Both the position numbers and the translations under genes were made by a program. A stretch of DNA of 64,000 bases from Thiomicrospira pelophila DSM 1534 (GTDB lineage Bacteria; Pseudomonadota; Gammaproteobacteria; Thiomicrospirales; Thiomicrospiraceae), in assembly GCF_000711195.1 (NCBI RefSeq), contig NZ_JOMR01000001.1:1736001-1800000 (forward strand). Direction: 5' to 3'. This document shows, in pieces, positions 16,888 through 25,991 of this stretch. A model generated the notes under the pieces. That model worked only from the letters and a program-made list of their open reading frames with translations, did not search any database and was not told the DNA's origin. The first letter of the stretch is position 1; each line of letters begins with the position of its first letter.

Positions 16888-17856
16888 CTATTTCTTGCCC
16901 GTCTTGCGCGCTCTAGGATGCGCTTGGTCATACACCTGTGCGAGGTGTTGCATATCTAATTTGGTATAAATCTGAGTGGTGGATAAATTGGCGTGCCCTA
17001 ATAACTCCTGCACTGCGCGCAAATCACCGCTGGATTCTAACACATGCGTGGCGCAGGCGTGACGCAAGCGATGCGGCGACATTTTAGTGGCCAGCCCCGC
17101 TTCACGTGTGCGTTTGTCTAATCTTAATTGCACCGAACGCGTGCTTAAACGTTGACCTTTTTGGTTAATAAACACCGCTGGTTCATCCGATTTAGCCCAT
17201 TCGGCACGCGCTAACAACCAGGCCTGCATAGCGCTTTGCGCTTGTTGACCCACTAAAGCGACGCGTTGTTTATTGCCTTTACCTAACACCTTAATCGTGC
17301 CCGCACTTAAACCATCCAGGCCGGGTGATAAATCTAAACTCACCAGCTCGGCCACACGCAGCCCGGCCGAATAAAGCAATTCAAACATCGCTTGGTCACG
17401 AATCGCTTGCCAGCCTTCGATAGGTTGTTCGAGCAGTTGACGAGTTTGGTCTACATCCAAACTTTTTGGCAAGGGTTTGGGTTGTTTGGGCGCTTTAACG
17501 GTTTTGGCGGGATTATGTTGCATCAAGCCTTCGGTCAGTAAAAACTGAAAGAAACTGCGTAAAGCCGACAACTGACGTGCCACGCTACTGGCGCTGATGC
17601 CGATTTTAACGCGTTGCATCACAAAACGTTTGATATCTTTCGAGGTGAGTTCGTTCCAGTTCATTGTTGGCATTTGTTGCCATAATTCGTCAAACGACCA
17701 GGCCTGGTGCTCATCAGATTTATCAGTCGCACTTTGCGCTTGGACGCTCAAATAAAACGAAACAAACGTCAGCAAATCACGCTGATAATTGCTGCGCGTA
17801 TGCGCTGATTTATTATGCGCCTGCATCTGATCTAAAAAACGTTTAATCTGCTGCAT
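16888..17856 (-). CDS. xerC: XerC tyrosine recombinase
   Basis: 322 residues: SAM-like N-terminal DNA-binding domain (1-110) and catalytic domain with the Arg in LYSAGLRVAEL, His/Arg in SPHRLRHACATH, His in LGHANLSTTQ and nucleophile Tyr in IYTKLDM. It resolves chromosome dimers at dif with XerD. Placement between DUF484 and hslV is the usual gammaproteobacterial neighbourhood, which supports XerC over XerD. Start at 17856 chosen for AAGG five bases upstream. Two palindrome copies lie in the gene (HQAW and MQAW). Confidence 0.93.
   Translation of the reverse strand: MQQIKRFLDQMQAHNKSAHTRSNYQRDLLTFVSFYLSVQAQSATDKSDEHQAWSFDELWQQMPTMNWNELTSKDIKRFVMQRVKIGISASSVARQLSALRSFFQFLLTEGLMQHNPAKTVKAPKQPKPLPKSLDVDQTRQLLEQPIEGWQAIRDQAMFELLYSAGLRVAELVSLDLSPGLDGLSAGTIKVLGKGNKQRVALVGQQAQSAMQAWLLARAEWAKSDEPAVFINQKGQRLSTRSVQLRLDKRTREAGLATKMSPHRLRHACATHVLESSGDLRAVQELLGHANLSTTQIYTKLDMQHLAQVYDQAHPRARKTGKK
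17219..17228. repeat. half palindrome CAGGCCTGC (in gene)
   Basis: ACCAGGCCTGC, left half intact, read on the minus strand as M-Q-A-W in XerC. Confidence 0.55.
17697..17708. repeat. ACCAGGCCTGGT palindrome (in gene)
   Basis: Perfect 12-bp core in xerC, read on the minus strand as H-Q-A-W. Confidence 0.9.
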
Positions 17857-17874
17857 ACATGCCTTTTTGTTTTT

Positions 17875-17905
17875 GCACCTTCGCACACTTCGTGCCTTCG
17901 TGGTT
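17875..17905. repeat. degenerate CACGAAG-type tandem repeat between xerC and DUF484
   Basis: On the minus strand AACCACGAAG, GCACGAAG, TGTGCGAAG follow one another. Similar CACGAAG strings recur between genes in many bacteria. This fills most of the 55-bp gap. Confidence 0.4.
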
Positions 17906-17911
17906 CAAAAA

Positions 17912-18580
17912 TTAAAACAACCGATTCAACCTCGCGGTAATCAGCTCCGCCATGACCTTTAAAAAATAGGTCCCCAAATCTGGTTGAAAGCGATCGGTTG
18001 GACTACCGAGAGCCAACACACCCCAAACCCGATCCCAGCCTAGCGGTAAACAGCACACCGAATGCACATCCGACGCCCCATGAAATAAGCCGGTTTTCCA
18101 TTTCTCTTCAATCAAGCCGCACACTGGCTTGCCGGGCTGCAGCGTTTCGCGCAGGGTCTTAACCCAGTCTTGACGCACACCTAATTGGCTTAAGCCATGG
18201 ATTCCCTGATTGGGCACTTCCCAAGAAACCAGGGTCATATAGTCCACCTTAAAGACATCACGCATTTGCTCGTAAAGTGCATCCACAGCTTGCTGTTCGG
18301 TTTCCGCCGCCATCATCAGGCGTGTAAGCTGTTGCACTTTTTGCAATAAACGCCCGTTGTCACCCGCGATATCAACTAAAGAATCCACTTCGTCTTGCAG
18401 CTTTTCTTTCTGTTCGCGCAACTGCCAAACCTGACGTTCCAGCAAAGACACCGCTTTGCCAGATGCCGGATGCGGAATGCTTAATTTATCCAGTAAATTC
18501 GGAAACACATGAAAGAATTCAGGGTTGTGTGCCAAATAGTCAGCTACGTGTTCAGCGTGAATTTCATCGCGATCAATCAC
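17912..18580 (-). CDS. DUF484 (GAF-like) protein
   Basis: 222 residues. The start [29 protein letters not shown] and the [14 protein letters not shown] coiled coil are hallmarks of DUF484, followed by a GAF-like domain ([19 protein letters not shown]). The function is unknown. The family is almost always between dapF and xerC, as here. Its start overlaps the dapF stop by 8 bp. Confidence 0.9.
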   Translation of the reverse strand: MIDRDEIHAEHVADYLAHNPEFFHVFPNLLDKLSIPHPASGKAVSLLERQVWQLREQKEKLQDEVDSLVDIAGDNGRLLQKVQQLTRLMMAAETEQQAVDALYEQMRDVFKVDYMTLVSWEVPNQGIHGLSQLGVRQDWVKTLRETLQPGKPVCGLIEEKWKTGLFHGASDVHSVCCLPLGWDRVWGVLALGSPTDRFQPDLGTYFLKVMAELITARLNRLF

Positions 18581-19421
18581 CGACCACCTCGCCTGTTAAT
18601 TCCGCTTCAAATACCGTGGCCACCGGGCCAGTCATCCATAAAGGAGCTTGTGCTTCGCCTGTCCAGTGAATCAACAAATCGCCACCAGGCAAACTAACGG
18701 TAACCGAATCGTCTACCTTGCCCCATAAGCGCATCACCGCCATCGCTGCACACGCGCCCGTGCCACAAGCTTGGGTTTCGCCCGCGCCGCGTTCAAACAC
18801 ACGCAATTTTATTTGTTGAGGCGAGATGACTTGAGCAAATCCCACATTCACCCGTTCAGCAAAACGCGCATGCGATTCTAATGCCGCGCCCAAAGACTCA
18901 ACTGGCGCAGTCGTAATATTCTCTACCGCCAACACCGCATGCGGATTACCCATCGACACCGCACCAATGCACCAGGCCTGGTTGAGGGCTTCGATTTCGT
19001 ATTGCTCGGCTTGCGCTGGCGCATCAAACGGTAAGGCTTGGGGTGCAAACTTAGGCACGCCCATATTCACACGCACTTGGCCATCGTCCTCCAAATACAA
19101 CACAATTAAACCCGACGCGGTTTCGACCGGAATTTCGCGTTTTTGGGTTAAGCCTTTATCAAACACAAAACGCGCAAAACAACGCGCACCATTGCCGCAC
19201 TGCTGAACTTCTGACCCGTCCGCATTAAAAATCCGATAACGGAAATCAGCCTGATCATTGCTGGACTTTTCCACCACCAACAACTGATCAAAGCCCACAC
19301 CCGTATGGCGATTCGCCCAAGCTTTAACTTGTTTCGCGCTAAAAGTCATAGGCTGCGAAATGGCATCAATCACCATAAAATCGTTACCTAAACCATGCAT
19401 TTTTGTAAAACGTAAACCCAT
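18573..19421 (-). CDS. dapF: diaminopimelate epimerase
   Basis: 282 residues. Both catalytic Cys are present: [13 protein letters not shown] and [14 protein letters not shown]. The start [19 protein letters not shown] is canonical. It converts LL- to meso-diaminopimelate for lysine and peptidoglycan. It is the first gene of the minus-strand run dapF, DUF484, xerC, hslV, yqhA. A palindrome copy is read as N-Q-A-W in the linker between the two lobes. Confidence 0.97.
   Translation of the reverse strand: MGLRFTKMHGLGNDFMVIDAISQPMTFSAKQVKAWANRHTGVGFDQLLVVEKSSNDQADFRYRIFNADGSEVQQCGNGARCFARFVFDKGLTQKREIPVETASGLIVLYLEDDGQVRVNMGVPKFAPQALPFDAPAQAEQYEIEALNQAWCIGAVSMGNPHAVLAVENITTAPVESLGAALESHARFAERVNVGFAQVISPQQIKLRVFERGAGETQACGTGACAAMAVMRLWGKVDDSVTVSLPGGDLLIHWTGEAQAPLWMTGPVATVFEAELTGEVVGD
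18970..18982. repeat. CACCAGGCCTGGT palindrome (in gene)
   Basis: Perfect 12-bp core in dapF, read on the minus strand as N-Q-A-W. Confidence 0.9.
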
Positions 19422-19725
19422 GCAATATTCCTAAAACCACCAGGCTAGGTGCTTGAACCACCCCAAAGCCTAATGAATATATTAAAAGAGACAGACAAAT
19501 TATAAACCACTTACCAGCAATCAAGTGGACTTACTAAGTTAACCCGCCCAGTTAAATAAACGACCAACTTATATCAACAATAGTTCAATACTGAAAACAA
19601 GATTTTCAATATCCTATCATCCGTAATTCATCTAGTAACGTCCGTTTTATTAATGTACTATCCTTAAAAGCAAGTTTAACTATGACCGTAAATTTTTAAA
19701 AATCATAGAAGCTATCTAAATCTAA
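19422..19725. other. AT-rich divergent gap between dapF and the orphan membrane gene
   Basis: 304 bp with no gene. It holds a mutated palindrome copy at 19436-19453 right before dapF. Otherwise it is AT-rich with no motif I can support. Confidence 0.5.
19436..19453. repeat. mutated palindrome CACCAGGCTAGGTG, intergenic
   Basis: The CACCAGG left arm and AGGTG right arm remain, but the centre is changed (GGCTAGG for GGCCTGG). It lies just upstream of dapF. Confidence 0.65.
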
Positions 19726-20865
19726 TTGGGGAGTTCGCTTCCTTTCTTTGAAATGTTAAATGGAAAAACAAGTTTGGAAACAATTCTCAACCCTCCATTA
19801 CCGATAGCCCTTGAAGAGTTTTATACGTTATTGCTCTCCGTATCTGGAGTTCTGTTCGGTATCGCTTTTGCTGCTATGCTATTCGTTTTGCAAAGCGGGT
19901 TTTCGTCGTTCAAATTCTCACGAAGAATGTTTTTGGAACTATATTTACACTTTGGACGCCAATTGCTCTACTCTTTAGCGTATCTGACAGCCGCACCTTT
20001 TTTAGTATTATTCTTTTCAGATAGTTTTGCGATGATTTCCTGGCTATACGCTTTGTTCTTTTTATATTTCTTGAGGGCCACATTGGATTATGCCAAACAA
20101 GAGGGGTATATATTAACCATACATTCCAATAAGCCTGTGCCCGGACATTATGGACCAATACGCACCTATTTCAGGTATATAGCCAATCGTGGCGCACTGA
20201 AGAACACCTTGTTTTTGCTTCCAGTCATTTTGTTTCTTGTATATCCCTACGCTATATCTATCATTGAAACTGGTTCGCTATACCTTACAAAGACCGCCAT
20301 CTTTTATAGTTGCCTCATACCACTACTTTACACTCTTTATAAAATCACAAAATTTATCCCAGAGTTCTTTGTTTATACAGGAATGGAGATGTCTGCAAGA
20401 TCACAAAATTATTCAGAAGAACAATCCGATGAACAAAAGCGGCAAAATATCATAGAAAAACAAGCGTTAAGTAAATTTCTAACTAATCATGGTGTTAGTG
20501 AGCTGAATGTCGCAACCCCGCGTCATTTTATTGATGGCGATATTTCTGTGAACTTTCTGGATAAACAAGATAATGACGAAGCACATTTTAATGTAAATGT
20601 GAATGTTTCTAATGTCACCCCCGAGCAAGTTCGAAGCAATGTATTAGAGTATGCACACGCCCTTGCAAAGCGATTGCATGAATCTAAAGTTTCAATTAAT
20701 ACCTTTGTGTTGTCATTTCATATTCGTATTGGTAACCAATCATCAAGAAATATTTTCTTACGAGTCTCTCGCAATGAGCTGGATAAGATATTTGCCATTG
20801 GAAAAGATCGTCCAGAGGATATGGCTAAATTAAAAAATGTATTGTTCGATGAGCTGTTTAGATAA
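19726..20865 (+). CDS. unrecognised multi-pass membrane protein with cytosolic C-terminal domain
   Basis: Up to 379 residues. Residues about 25-235 contain five or six hydrophobic segments (VSGVLFGIAFAAMLFVL, LYSLAYLTAAPFLVLFF, LLPVILFLVYPY and others). About 240-379 is soluble, beginning with a charged linker, then a stretch with VNVNVSNVTPEQV and SFHIRIGNQSSRN. No family recognised. The TTG at 19726 and the ATG at 19753 both lack a clear Shine-Dalgarno. Base composition is more AT-rich than the neighbours. It lies between the two halves of the split hslVU region and may be a late arrival. Confidence 0.6.
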   Translation: MGSSLPFFEMLNGKTSLETILNPPLPIALEEFYTLLLSVSGVLFGIAFAAMLFVLQSGFSSFKFSRRMFLELYLHFGRQLLYSLAYLTAAPFLVLFFSDSFAMISWLYALFFLYFLRATLDYAKQEGYILTIHSNKPVPGHYGPIRTYFRYIANRGALKNTLFLLPVILFLVYPYAISIIETGSLYLTKTAIFYSCLIPLLYTLYKITKFIPEFFVYTGMEMSARSQNYSEEQSDEQKRQNIIEKQALSKFLTNHGVSELNVATPRHFIDGDISVNFLDKQDNDEAHFNVNVNVSNVTPEQVRSNVLEYAHALAKRLHESKVSINTFVLSFHIRIGNQSSRNIFLRVSRNELDKIFAIGKDRPEDMAKLKNVLFDELFR

Positions 20866-20964
20866 AAAATCTTCCAATCCTTTCCCATTCTTACACGCCT
20901 ATTCTGCAAATTTGAACACATTATTTTCACTATGGCTGGTTTAGCAGGCTGCGTGCTTTTGCTT

Positions 20965-20970
20965 TATAAT
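20965..20970 (+). promoter_or_regulatory. candidate -10 box of hslU
   Basis: TATAAT, 41 bp before the hslU ATG, with a poor -35 (TTAGCA, 18-bp spacer). No heat-shock-type promoter was recognised here. Confidence 0.35.
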
Positions 20971-21011
20971 GCTAGGCTTTACTTGTTATTGATTTAAGGA
21001 ATGCGATTAGC

Positions 21012-22331
21012 ATGATGACGCCAAAAGAAATCGTTCACGAACTCGACAAACACATTATTGGCCAGGCTGACGCTAAGCGTGCGGTCGCGGTAGCCTTGCG
21101 TAACCGTTGGCGCAGAATGCAGTTAAGTAGCGATTTGCGCCCGGAAGTCACTCCAAAAAATATTTTAATGATTGGTCCAACCGGTGTGGGTAAAACTGAA
21201 ATTGCGCGCCGTTTGGCTAAATTGGCGAACGCGCCGTTTATCAAAATCGAAGCCACTAAATTTACTGAGGTGGGTTATGTTGGGCGCGATGTTGATTCGA
21301 TTATTCGTGACTTGGTGGATAACGCGGTCAAAATCCAGCGTGATTTAGCGATTAAAAATGTGAAGAACCGCGCTGAAGATGCGGCTGAAAACCGAATTTT
21401 AGACATTCTATTGCCGCCGGCTCGTGGTCGCGAGGAAGATAGTCACGAAGCTATGTCGGAAACGCGTCAGAAGTTCCGTAAAAAATTACGCGAAGGCGAT
21501 TTGGACGATAAAGAAATTGAAATTGATATTTTGATGGCGCCTGCGCATGTCGAGATTATGACGCCGCCCGGCATGGAAGACATGACGTCACAATTGCAAG
21601 ATATGTTTGAATCTTTGGGTTCAAGCAAAAAACAGAAACGCAAATTGCCGATTAAAAAAGCTTTCAAACTGTTAACCGAAGAAGAAGCTCACAAGTTGAT
21701 TAATGACGACGACCTCAAAAGCCAAGCGGTCGAAAACGTTGAGCAAAACGGCATTGTGTTTTTGGATGAAATCGACAAGGTGGCGAAACGTTCTGATTCG
21801 AGTGGTGGCGATGTGTCGCGCGAAGGCGTACAGCGTGATTTGTTGCCATTGATCGAAGGCAGCACCATCTCGACCAAATACGGCATGATCAAAACCGATC
21901 ATATCTTGTTTATCGCCTCGGGCGCGTTCCACGTTACCAAGCCGTCGGATTTAATTGCCGAGCTTCAGGGGCGTTTGCCAATTCGTGTTGAGCTCAAGTC
22001 TTTACGCGTTGAGGACTTTAAGCGAATTCTGACTGAACCTAAAGCGGCTTTAACCACCCAAGCGACGGCTTTAATGCAAACCGAGGGTGTGGAAGTGAAA
22101 TTCACCGAAGATGGTATTCAACGCTTGGCGGAAATTGCCTATCAGGTGAATGAAAGTACAGAAAACATTGGTGCACGTCGTTTACACACCGTAATGGAGC
22201 GTTTGTTAGAAGAGGTGTCTTATAACGCACCCGATCAAGCGGGTCAGACCGTGCTCGTGGATGGCGCTTTTGTAGACGAGCGCTTAGGCGAGCTGGCGAA
22301 AGACCAGGATTTGTCGCAATATATTTTATAA
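21012..22331 (+). CDS. hslU: HslU (ClpY) ATPase subunit of the HslUV protease
   Basis: 439 residues: [21 protein letters not shown] start, Walker [10 protein letters not shown], family signature [18 protein letters not shown], the I-domain with acidic/basic repeats (about 110-230), Walker [15 protein letters not shown], and a C-terminus ending SQYIL that docks into HslV. The hexamer unfolds substrates for HslV. Unlike the usual hslVU operon it heads a separate plus-strand operon with DUF971, ubiE, ubiJ' and ubiB. Two ATG codons stand together; the first was used. Confidence 0.98.
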   Translation: MMTPKEIVHELDKHIIGQADAKRAVAVALRNRWRRMQLSSDLRPEVTPKNILMIGPTGVGKTEIARRLAKLANAPFIKIEATKFTEVGYVGRDVDSIIRDLVDNAVKIQRDLAIKNVKNRAEDAAENRILDILLPPARGREEDSHEAMSETRQKFRKKLREGDLDDKEIEIDILMAPAHVEIMTPPGMEDMTSQLQDMFESLGSSKKQKRKLPIKKAFKLLTEEEAHKLINDDDLKSQAVENVEQNGIVFLDEIDKVAKRSDSSGGDVSREGVQRDLLPLIEGSTISTKYGMIKTDHILFIASGAFHVTKPSDLIAELQGRLPIRVELKSLRVEDFKRILTEPKAALTTQATALMQTEGVEVKFTEDGIQRLAEIAYQVNESTENIGARRLHTVMERLLEEVSYNAPDQAGQTVLVDGAFVDERLGELAKDQDLSQYIL

Positions 22332-22387
22332 AATCCGGCGAGTGAATACATTTCCCTCGCCCATAATTTAAAAGTTTGAACGCCTTT

Positions 22388-22771
22388 ATGCCTAACCCGA
22401 CCGATATTAAGCTGCATCAAAAATCACGCAAACTGGCCGTGAGTTTTGATGATGGCAAAGCGTTTGAATACACTTGCGAATTTCTGCGTGTGTATTCTCA
22501 GTCTGCCGAAGTGACCGGCCATGCACCCGGCCAGGAAGTGCTGCAGGTTGGGAAACAGGATGTGAATATTAAGGCGATTAGCCCGGTAGGCAACTACGCC
22601 GTAAGATTGCATTTTAGCGATGGCCACGACAGCGGTTTATACACCTGGGAGCGTTTATACGACCTGGGCGAACATTACCAATCTTACTGGGTCGCTTATT
22701 TACGCCAATTAATGCGGGCGGGTCACGACCATCCCGAGCTGACCAAACTCAAACAGGAGTCCGGCAAATGA
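22388..22771 (+). CDS. DUF971 protein (gamma-butyrobetaine hydroxylase-like N-domain)
   Basis: 127 residues. It reads [20 protein letters not shown], then [15 protein letters not shown], then [24 protein letters not shown], the DUF971 pattern, a small beta fold that can bind metal. The Cys in the middle and the HDSGLYTW segment are conserved in the family. It commonly follows hslU in gammaproteobacteria, as here. Its stop overlaps the ubiE ATG (ATGA). A TTG four codons upstream is an alternative start. Confidence 0.88.
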   Translation: MPNPTDIKLHQKSRKLAVSFDDGKAFEYTCEFLRVYSQSAEVTGHAPGQEVLQVGKQDVNIKAISPVGNYAVRLHFSDGHDSGLYTWERLYDLGEHYQSYWVAYLRQLMRAGHDHPELTKLKQESGK

Positions 22772-23526
22772 AGTCATCCAAACAGGATCAAACCATCGAT
22801 TTCGGCTTTAGCGAAGTGCCACTCAATGAGAAGGTTAAAAAAGTAAAAGGCGTATTTGATTCCGTCGCGCAGAAATACGATGTAATGAACGATGTGATGT
22901 CTTTAGGCATTCACCGTTTGTGGAAACGTCAAACTATTGAACTCAGTGGTGTGCGTGCCGGCATGAAAGTGTTAGATTTAGCAGGCGGTACCGGCGATTT
23001 AACCAAGGCTTTTGCTAAACGCGTGGGTGCAAATGGCAAAGTTATTTTGGCGGACATTAACGAAAGCATGGTGCGCGTAGGGCGTGATCGTTTGTTAGAC
23101 GAAGGCATTGGCGCGCAGGTGGACTATACCATCGCAAATGCCGAAGCCTTGGCCTTCCCGGACAACACGTTTGATGTGGTGACGATGGCGTTTGGTTTGC
23201 GTAACGTGACGCATAAAGACAAGGCGTTAGCCGAAATCGCGCGCGTGTTAAAACCCGGCGGTCAGGCGATGATCTTAGAGTTCTCTAAAGTACATCAACC
23301 TTTGTTATCTAAAGTTTACGATTTCTACTCGTTTAATATTCTGCCCAAAATGGGCAAATTGATTGCCAACGATGAAGCCAGTTATCAATATTTGGCCGAG
23401 TCGATTCGCATGCACCCGGATCAAGAAACCTTAAAGGGCATGATGCTGGAAGCCGGATTTGATAAGGCGGAATACATCAATATGAACGAAGGTATTGTCG
23501 CGCTCCACCGAGGTTGGAAGTTCTAA
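22768..23526 (+). CDS. ubiE: UbiE/MenG 2-polyprenyl benzoquinol C-methyltransferase
   Basis: 252 residues, the usual length. [30 protein letters not shown] at the N-terminus, motif [14 protein letters not shown], and [14 protein letters not shown] are diagnostic. It adds the C-methyl group in ubiquinone (and menaquinone) synthesis. It overlaps both neighbours by 1-4 bp and is followed by the ubiJ-like and ubiB genes, so it belongs to a ubiquinone operon. Confidence 0.97.
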   Translation: MKSSKQDQTIDFGFSEVPLNEKVKKVKGVFDSVAQKYDVMNDVMSLGIHRLWKRQTIELSGVRAGMKVLDLAGGTGDLTKAFAKRVGANGKVILADINESMVRVGRDRLLDEGIGAQVDYTIANAEALAFPDNTFDVVTMAFGLRNVTHKDKALAEIARVLKPGGQAMILEFSKVHQPLLSKVYDFYSFNILPKMGKLIANDEASYQYLAESIRMHPDQETLKGMMLEAGFDKAEYINMNEGIVALHRGWKF

Positions 23527-23792
23527 TGGCTTCTCGTGATTGGGAAGAAGATTTAGCCCAGTTGATTGGCGATCCGTTGGCCTTTCAAGTGGGTTACCGG
23601 GTGCGTGAATTCAAAGATCAAACCCGTCATATCAAGCTTGATGCCCAACAAATGTTAAGCGAATACCTGCAATACGAATTAGATTTACTGCCCTCTTCTT
23701 CGCAAGTTAACACGTTTAACCAACATGTTGATCTGCTCGATAGCCGTTTGGCCGATCTAGAAACGCGGCTGAATAAGCTTATCCAATCCTAA
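23526..23792 (+). CDS. short UbiJ-like protein lacking the SCP2 domain
   Basis: 88 residues starting at the TAATG junction with ubiE. The sequence WEEDLAQLIGDPLAFQVGYR, a long helix, and the C-terminal coiled coil VDLLDSRLADLETRLNKL match the C-terminal half of UbiJ, which in E. coli is about 200 residues with an N-terminal SCP2 lipid-binding domain. That domain is absent here and is not encoded in the adjacent sequence. Position between ubiE and ubiB is exactly that of ubiJ. UbiJ is an accessory factor of the aerobic ubiquinone complex. Whether the short form works alone is unknown. Confidence 0.75.
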   Translation: MASRDWEEDLAQLIGDPLAFQVGYRVREFKDQTRHIKLDAQQMLSEYLQYELDLLPSSSQVNTFNQHVDLLDSRLADLETRLNKLIQS

Positions 23793-23813
23793 ATTCAACA
23801 GCAAAAGACCCTT

Positions 23814-25439
23814 ATGAATCCATTTAAACAACTGTTTCGCCTCATCAAAATCAACCGTGTCATCACTCACTATCGTTTGGATCATATGGTGTTGGCGAAC
23901 AGTAAATATCGCGCACTGATTTGGGTTAACCGTTTACTGTTTCCGTGGAACTGGCGACCAACCAACAAAGCGGATCGCGGGGTACGTTTGCGTTTAGCTT
24001 TAGAAGAACTCGGACCGATTTTTATCAAGCTTGGACAAGCTTTATCAACACGTAAAGATTTGCTGCCAGAAGACTTATCGGTTGAACTGACTAAACTGCA
24101 AGATGATTGCCCACCATTTGATGAAGATCACTCACGCCGTATTATTGAAAAAGCTTTAAAGCGTCCTATTAACGAAGCCTTCTCTCAATTTGAGGCCACG
24201 CCTATGGCCTCCGCTTCGATGGCGCAAGTGCATGGCGCGACGCTGCCAACCGGTGAAGATGTCGTAATTAAAGTGGTGCGCCCGAATATCAAACCCGTGA
24301 TTCAGCAAGACGTGTCGATTATGTATAGCTTGGCGCGCCTATTAGAGTTAGCGGTTAAAGAAAGCCGACGTTTGCATCCAGTCGAAGTGGTCGGTGAGTT
24401 TGAAAAAACCATTTTAGATGAAATGGATATGATGCGCGAAGCCGCCAATGCCGCGCAATTAAAACGTAACTTCGAAAACTCGGATTTGCTGTATGTCCCC
24501 GAGATTTATTGGTCGCATACCAACGAAAACGTCATGACGATGGAGCGCATTTACGGTATTCGAATTTCTGAAACCGAAAAGCTAATCGAGGCTGGTATCG
24601 ACTTAACTGATTTATCGGCTAAGGGTGTCACCATCTTTTTCACTCAGGTGTTTAAACATAACTTTTTCCATGCCGACATGCATCCGGGCAACATTTTTGT
24701 ATTGCCCGACGGGCGTTATGCCGCGATCGACTTTGGCATTATGGGTACGCTTACGCCGGAAGATCAGCGCTATTTAGCCGAAAACTTTTTGGCGTTTTTT
24801 AATCGCGACTATTTGCGTGTGTCGGAACTGCATATTGAATCGGCTTGGGTGCCACGCGATACACGTGTTAACGAGTTGGAGTCGGCCATACGCGCGGTAT
24901 GTGAACCGATTTGGGATCGCCCGTTAAAAGACATTTCGTTTGGTTTGTTCTTAATGCGTTTATTCCAAACCGCGCGTCGTTTTGGCATGGAAGTGCAGCC
25001 GCAATTGGTGTTGTTACAAAAAACGCTGCTCAATATTGAAGGCCTAGGGCGTCAGCTAGATGACGAGTTAGATTTATGGGACACGGCTAAACCCTTTTTA
25101 GAGGATTGGATGCAAGAGCGCGTAGGCCTGAAAAGCTTAATTAAAAACACCAAACGCAACCTGCCTTTCTGGATTGAAAATGCACCGCAAATACCAGGCC
25201 TGGTGCATTCGGTATTAAACAAAGCCGCGCATGGTCAGTTGGAGTTACATTCCGGCCAGTTATCTCGCTTAGAGAAAGCTTTAGAAAACCAAGCCAATCA
25301 GCAACGCCAACGTGGCATTGCGCTCGCTTTAATTGGCGGGGCGTTATATTTAGAGTTTCAAACCTGGGGATGGGATTGGGCGATTTGGGTGCAAGCCGGT
25401 TTGGTAGCGATTGCGGCTTATTTGATCGTTAAGAAATAA
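23814..25439 (+). CDS. ubiB: UbiB atypical kinase/ATPase for ubiquinone synthesis
   Basis: 541 residues. KxGQ motif IFIKLGQALSTRKDLLP, the Ala-rich loop MASASMAQVHGA, the catalytic-loop region FFHADMHPGNIFV and the metal motif AAIDFGIMG identify the ABC1/ADCK/UbiB family. Two C-terminal hydrophobic helices anchor it in the inner membrane. It is thought to extract or shuttle ubiquinone intermediates with ATP. Last gene of the plus-strand run; the next gene is convergent, 21 bp away. Confidence 0.97.
   Translation: MNPFKQLFRLIKINRVITHYRLDHMVLANSKYRALIWVNRLLFPWNWRPTNKADRGVRLRLALEELGPIFIKLGQALSTRKDLLPEDLSVELTKLQDDCPPFDEDHSRRIIEKALKRPINEAFSQFEATPMASASMAQVHGATLPTGEDVVIKVVRPNIKPVIQQDVSIMYSLARLLELAVKESRRLHPVEVVGEFEKTILDEMDMMREAANAAQLKRNFENSDLLYVPEIYWSHTNENVMTMERIYGIRISETEKLIEAGIDLTDLSAKGVTIFFTQVFKHNFFHADMHPGNIFVLPDGRYAAIDFGIMGTLTPEDQRYLAENFLAFFNRDYLRVSELHIESAWVPRDTRVNELESAIRAVCEPIWDRPLKDISFGLFLMRLFQTARRFGMEVQPQLVLLQKTLLNIEGLGRQLDDELDLWDTAKPFLEDWMQERVGLKSLIKNTKRNLPFWIENAPQIPGLVHSVLNKAAHGQLELHSGQLSRLEKALENQANQQRQRGIALALIGGALYLEFQTWGWDWAIWVQAGLVAIAAYLIVKK
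25193..25205. repeat. ACCAGGCCTGGTG palindrome (in gene)
   Basis: Perfect copy in ubiB, read as I-P-G-L-V. Confidence 0.9.
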
Positions 25440-25460
25440 CGCCTGTTTTTTAAGATTGCA

Positions 25461-25991
25461 TTAACGGGTGTCGGCTTCGATTAAAACCGGCATCACAGTT
25501 TTAATATCTTTATCCCGATCTAATTTACGCAATATCGCATCATAATCCAGCGTCGAACCGACTTGGGCATTCACATCAAACACCGCCGTAAAACGATTCG
25601 GTAAGCCCGAAATTAACTTAAAGCCATAACGTTGCGCCATGCGATGAATATCGGGTTCTCGATGGGTTATGATCATAAACAAGCCATTGATAACCGCAAA
25701 TCGGTTTTGAACTTGCAGCACCGGAAAGAACTCAACACCGGCTCGCTGAATGGGTGCGCAGGTTTGAAATGACTTTGGGTCACTTAATGATTGTTGTGGG
25801 TAGTCATACACATGCCAAATACCGACTTGTGTGAGTGGGTTGAGTGCCGCTTGATACTGCATACTCGCGGCATATTGCGGACTGGTCACATAGCCTTTAC
25901 CGGCTAACTGCGCCACTAACTCACAAGCTGACCAGGCCTGGTGGCTCATCAAACTTAAGCCCGCCAGCACACCAAACTGTTTAAAATTCAT
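25461..25991 (-). CDS. secreted protein resembling a subtilase-type propeptide/inhibitor domain
   Basis: 176 residues with a signal peptide (NFKQFGVLAGLSLMSHQAWSA). The mature part has no peptidase motif. Its end, GLPNRFTAVFDVNAQ, then DAILRKLDRDKDIKTVMPV, has the shape of the prodomain of subtilisin-like proteases (beta-alpha-beta with a final V-x-x-V-x-P). This is resemblance only. The ATG overlaps the end of the TonB-dependent receptor gene by 11 bp, so the two are co-transcribed. A palindrome copy supplies HQAW of the signal peptide, next to the cleavage site. Confidence 0.6.
   Translation of the reverse strand: MNFKQFGVLAGLSLMSHQAWSACELVAQLAGKGYVTSPQYAASMQYQAALNPLTQVGIWHVYDYPQQSLSDPKSFQTCAPIQRAGVEFFPVLQVQNRFAVINGLFMIITHREPDIHRMAQRYGFKLISGLPNRFTAVFDVNAQVGSTLDYDAILRKLDRDKDIKTVMPVLIEADTR
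25931..25944. repeat. ACCAGGCCTGGTGG palindrome (in gene)
   Basis: Perfect core in the signal-peptide region of the secreted protein, read on the minus strand as H-Q-A-W. Confidence 0.9.

Noticed and set aside
16888-17856. XerC-like gene as an integrase of a mobile island
   Set aside because: Its neighbours dapF, DUF484 and hslV are the standard housekeeping context of chromosomal xerC, and no att repeats or cargo genes were seen.
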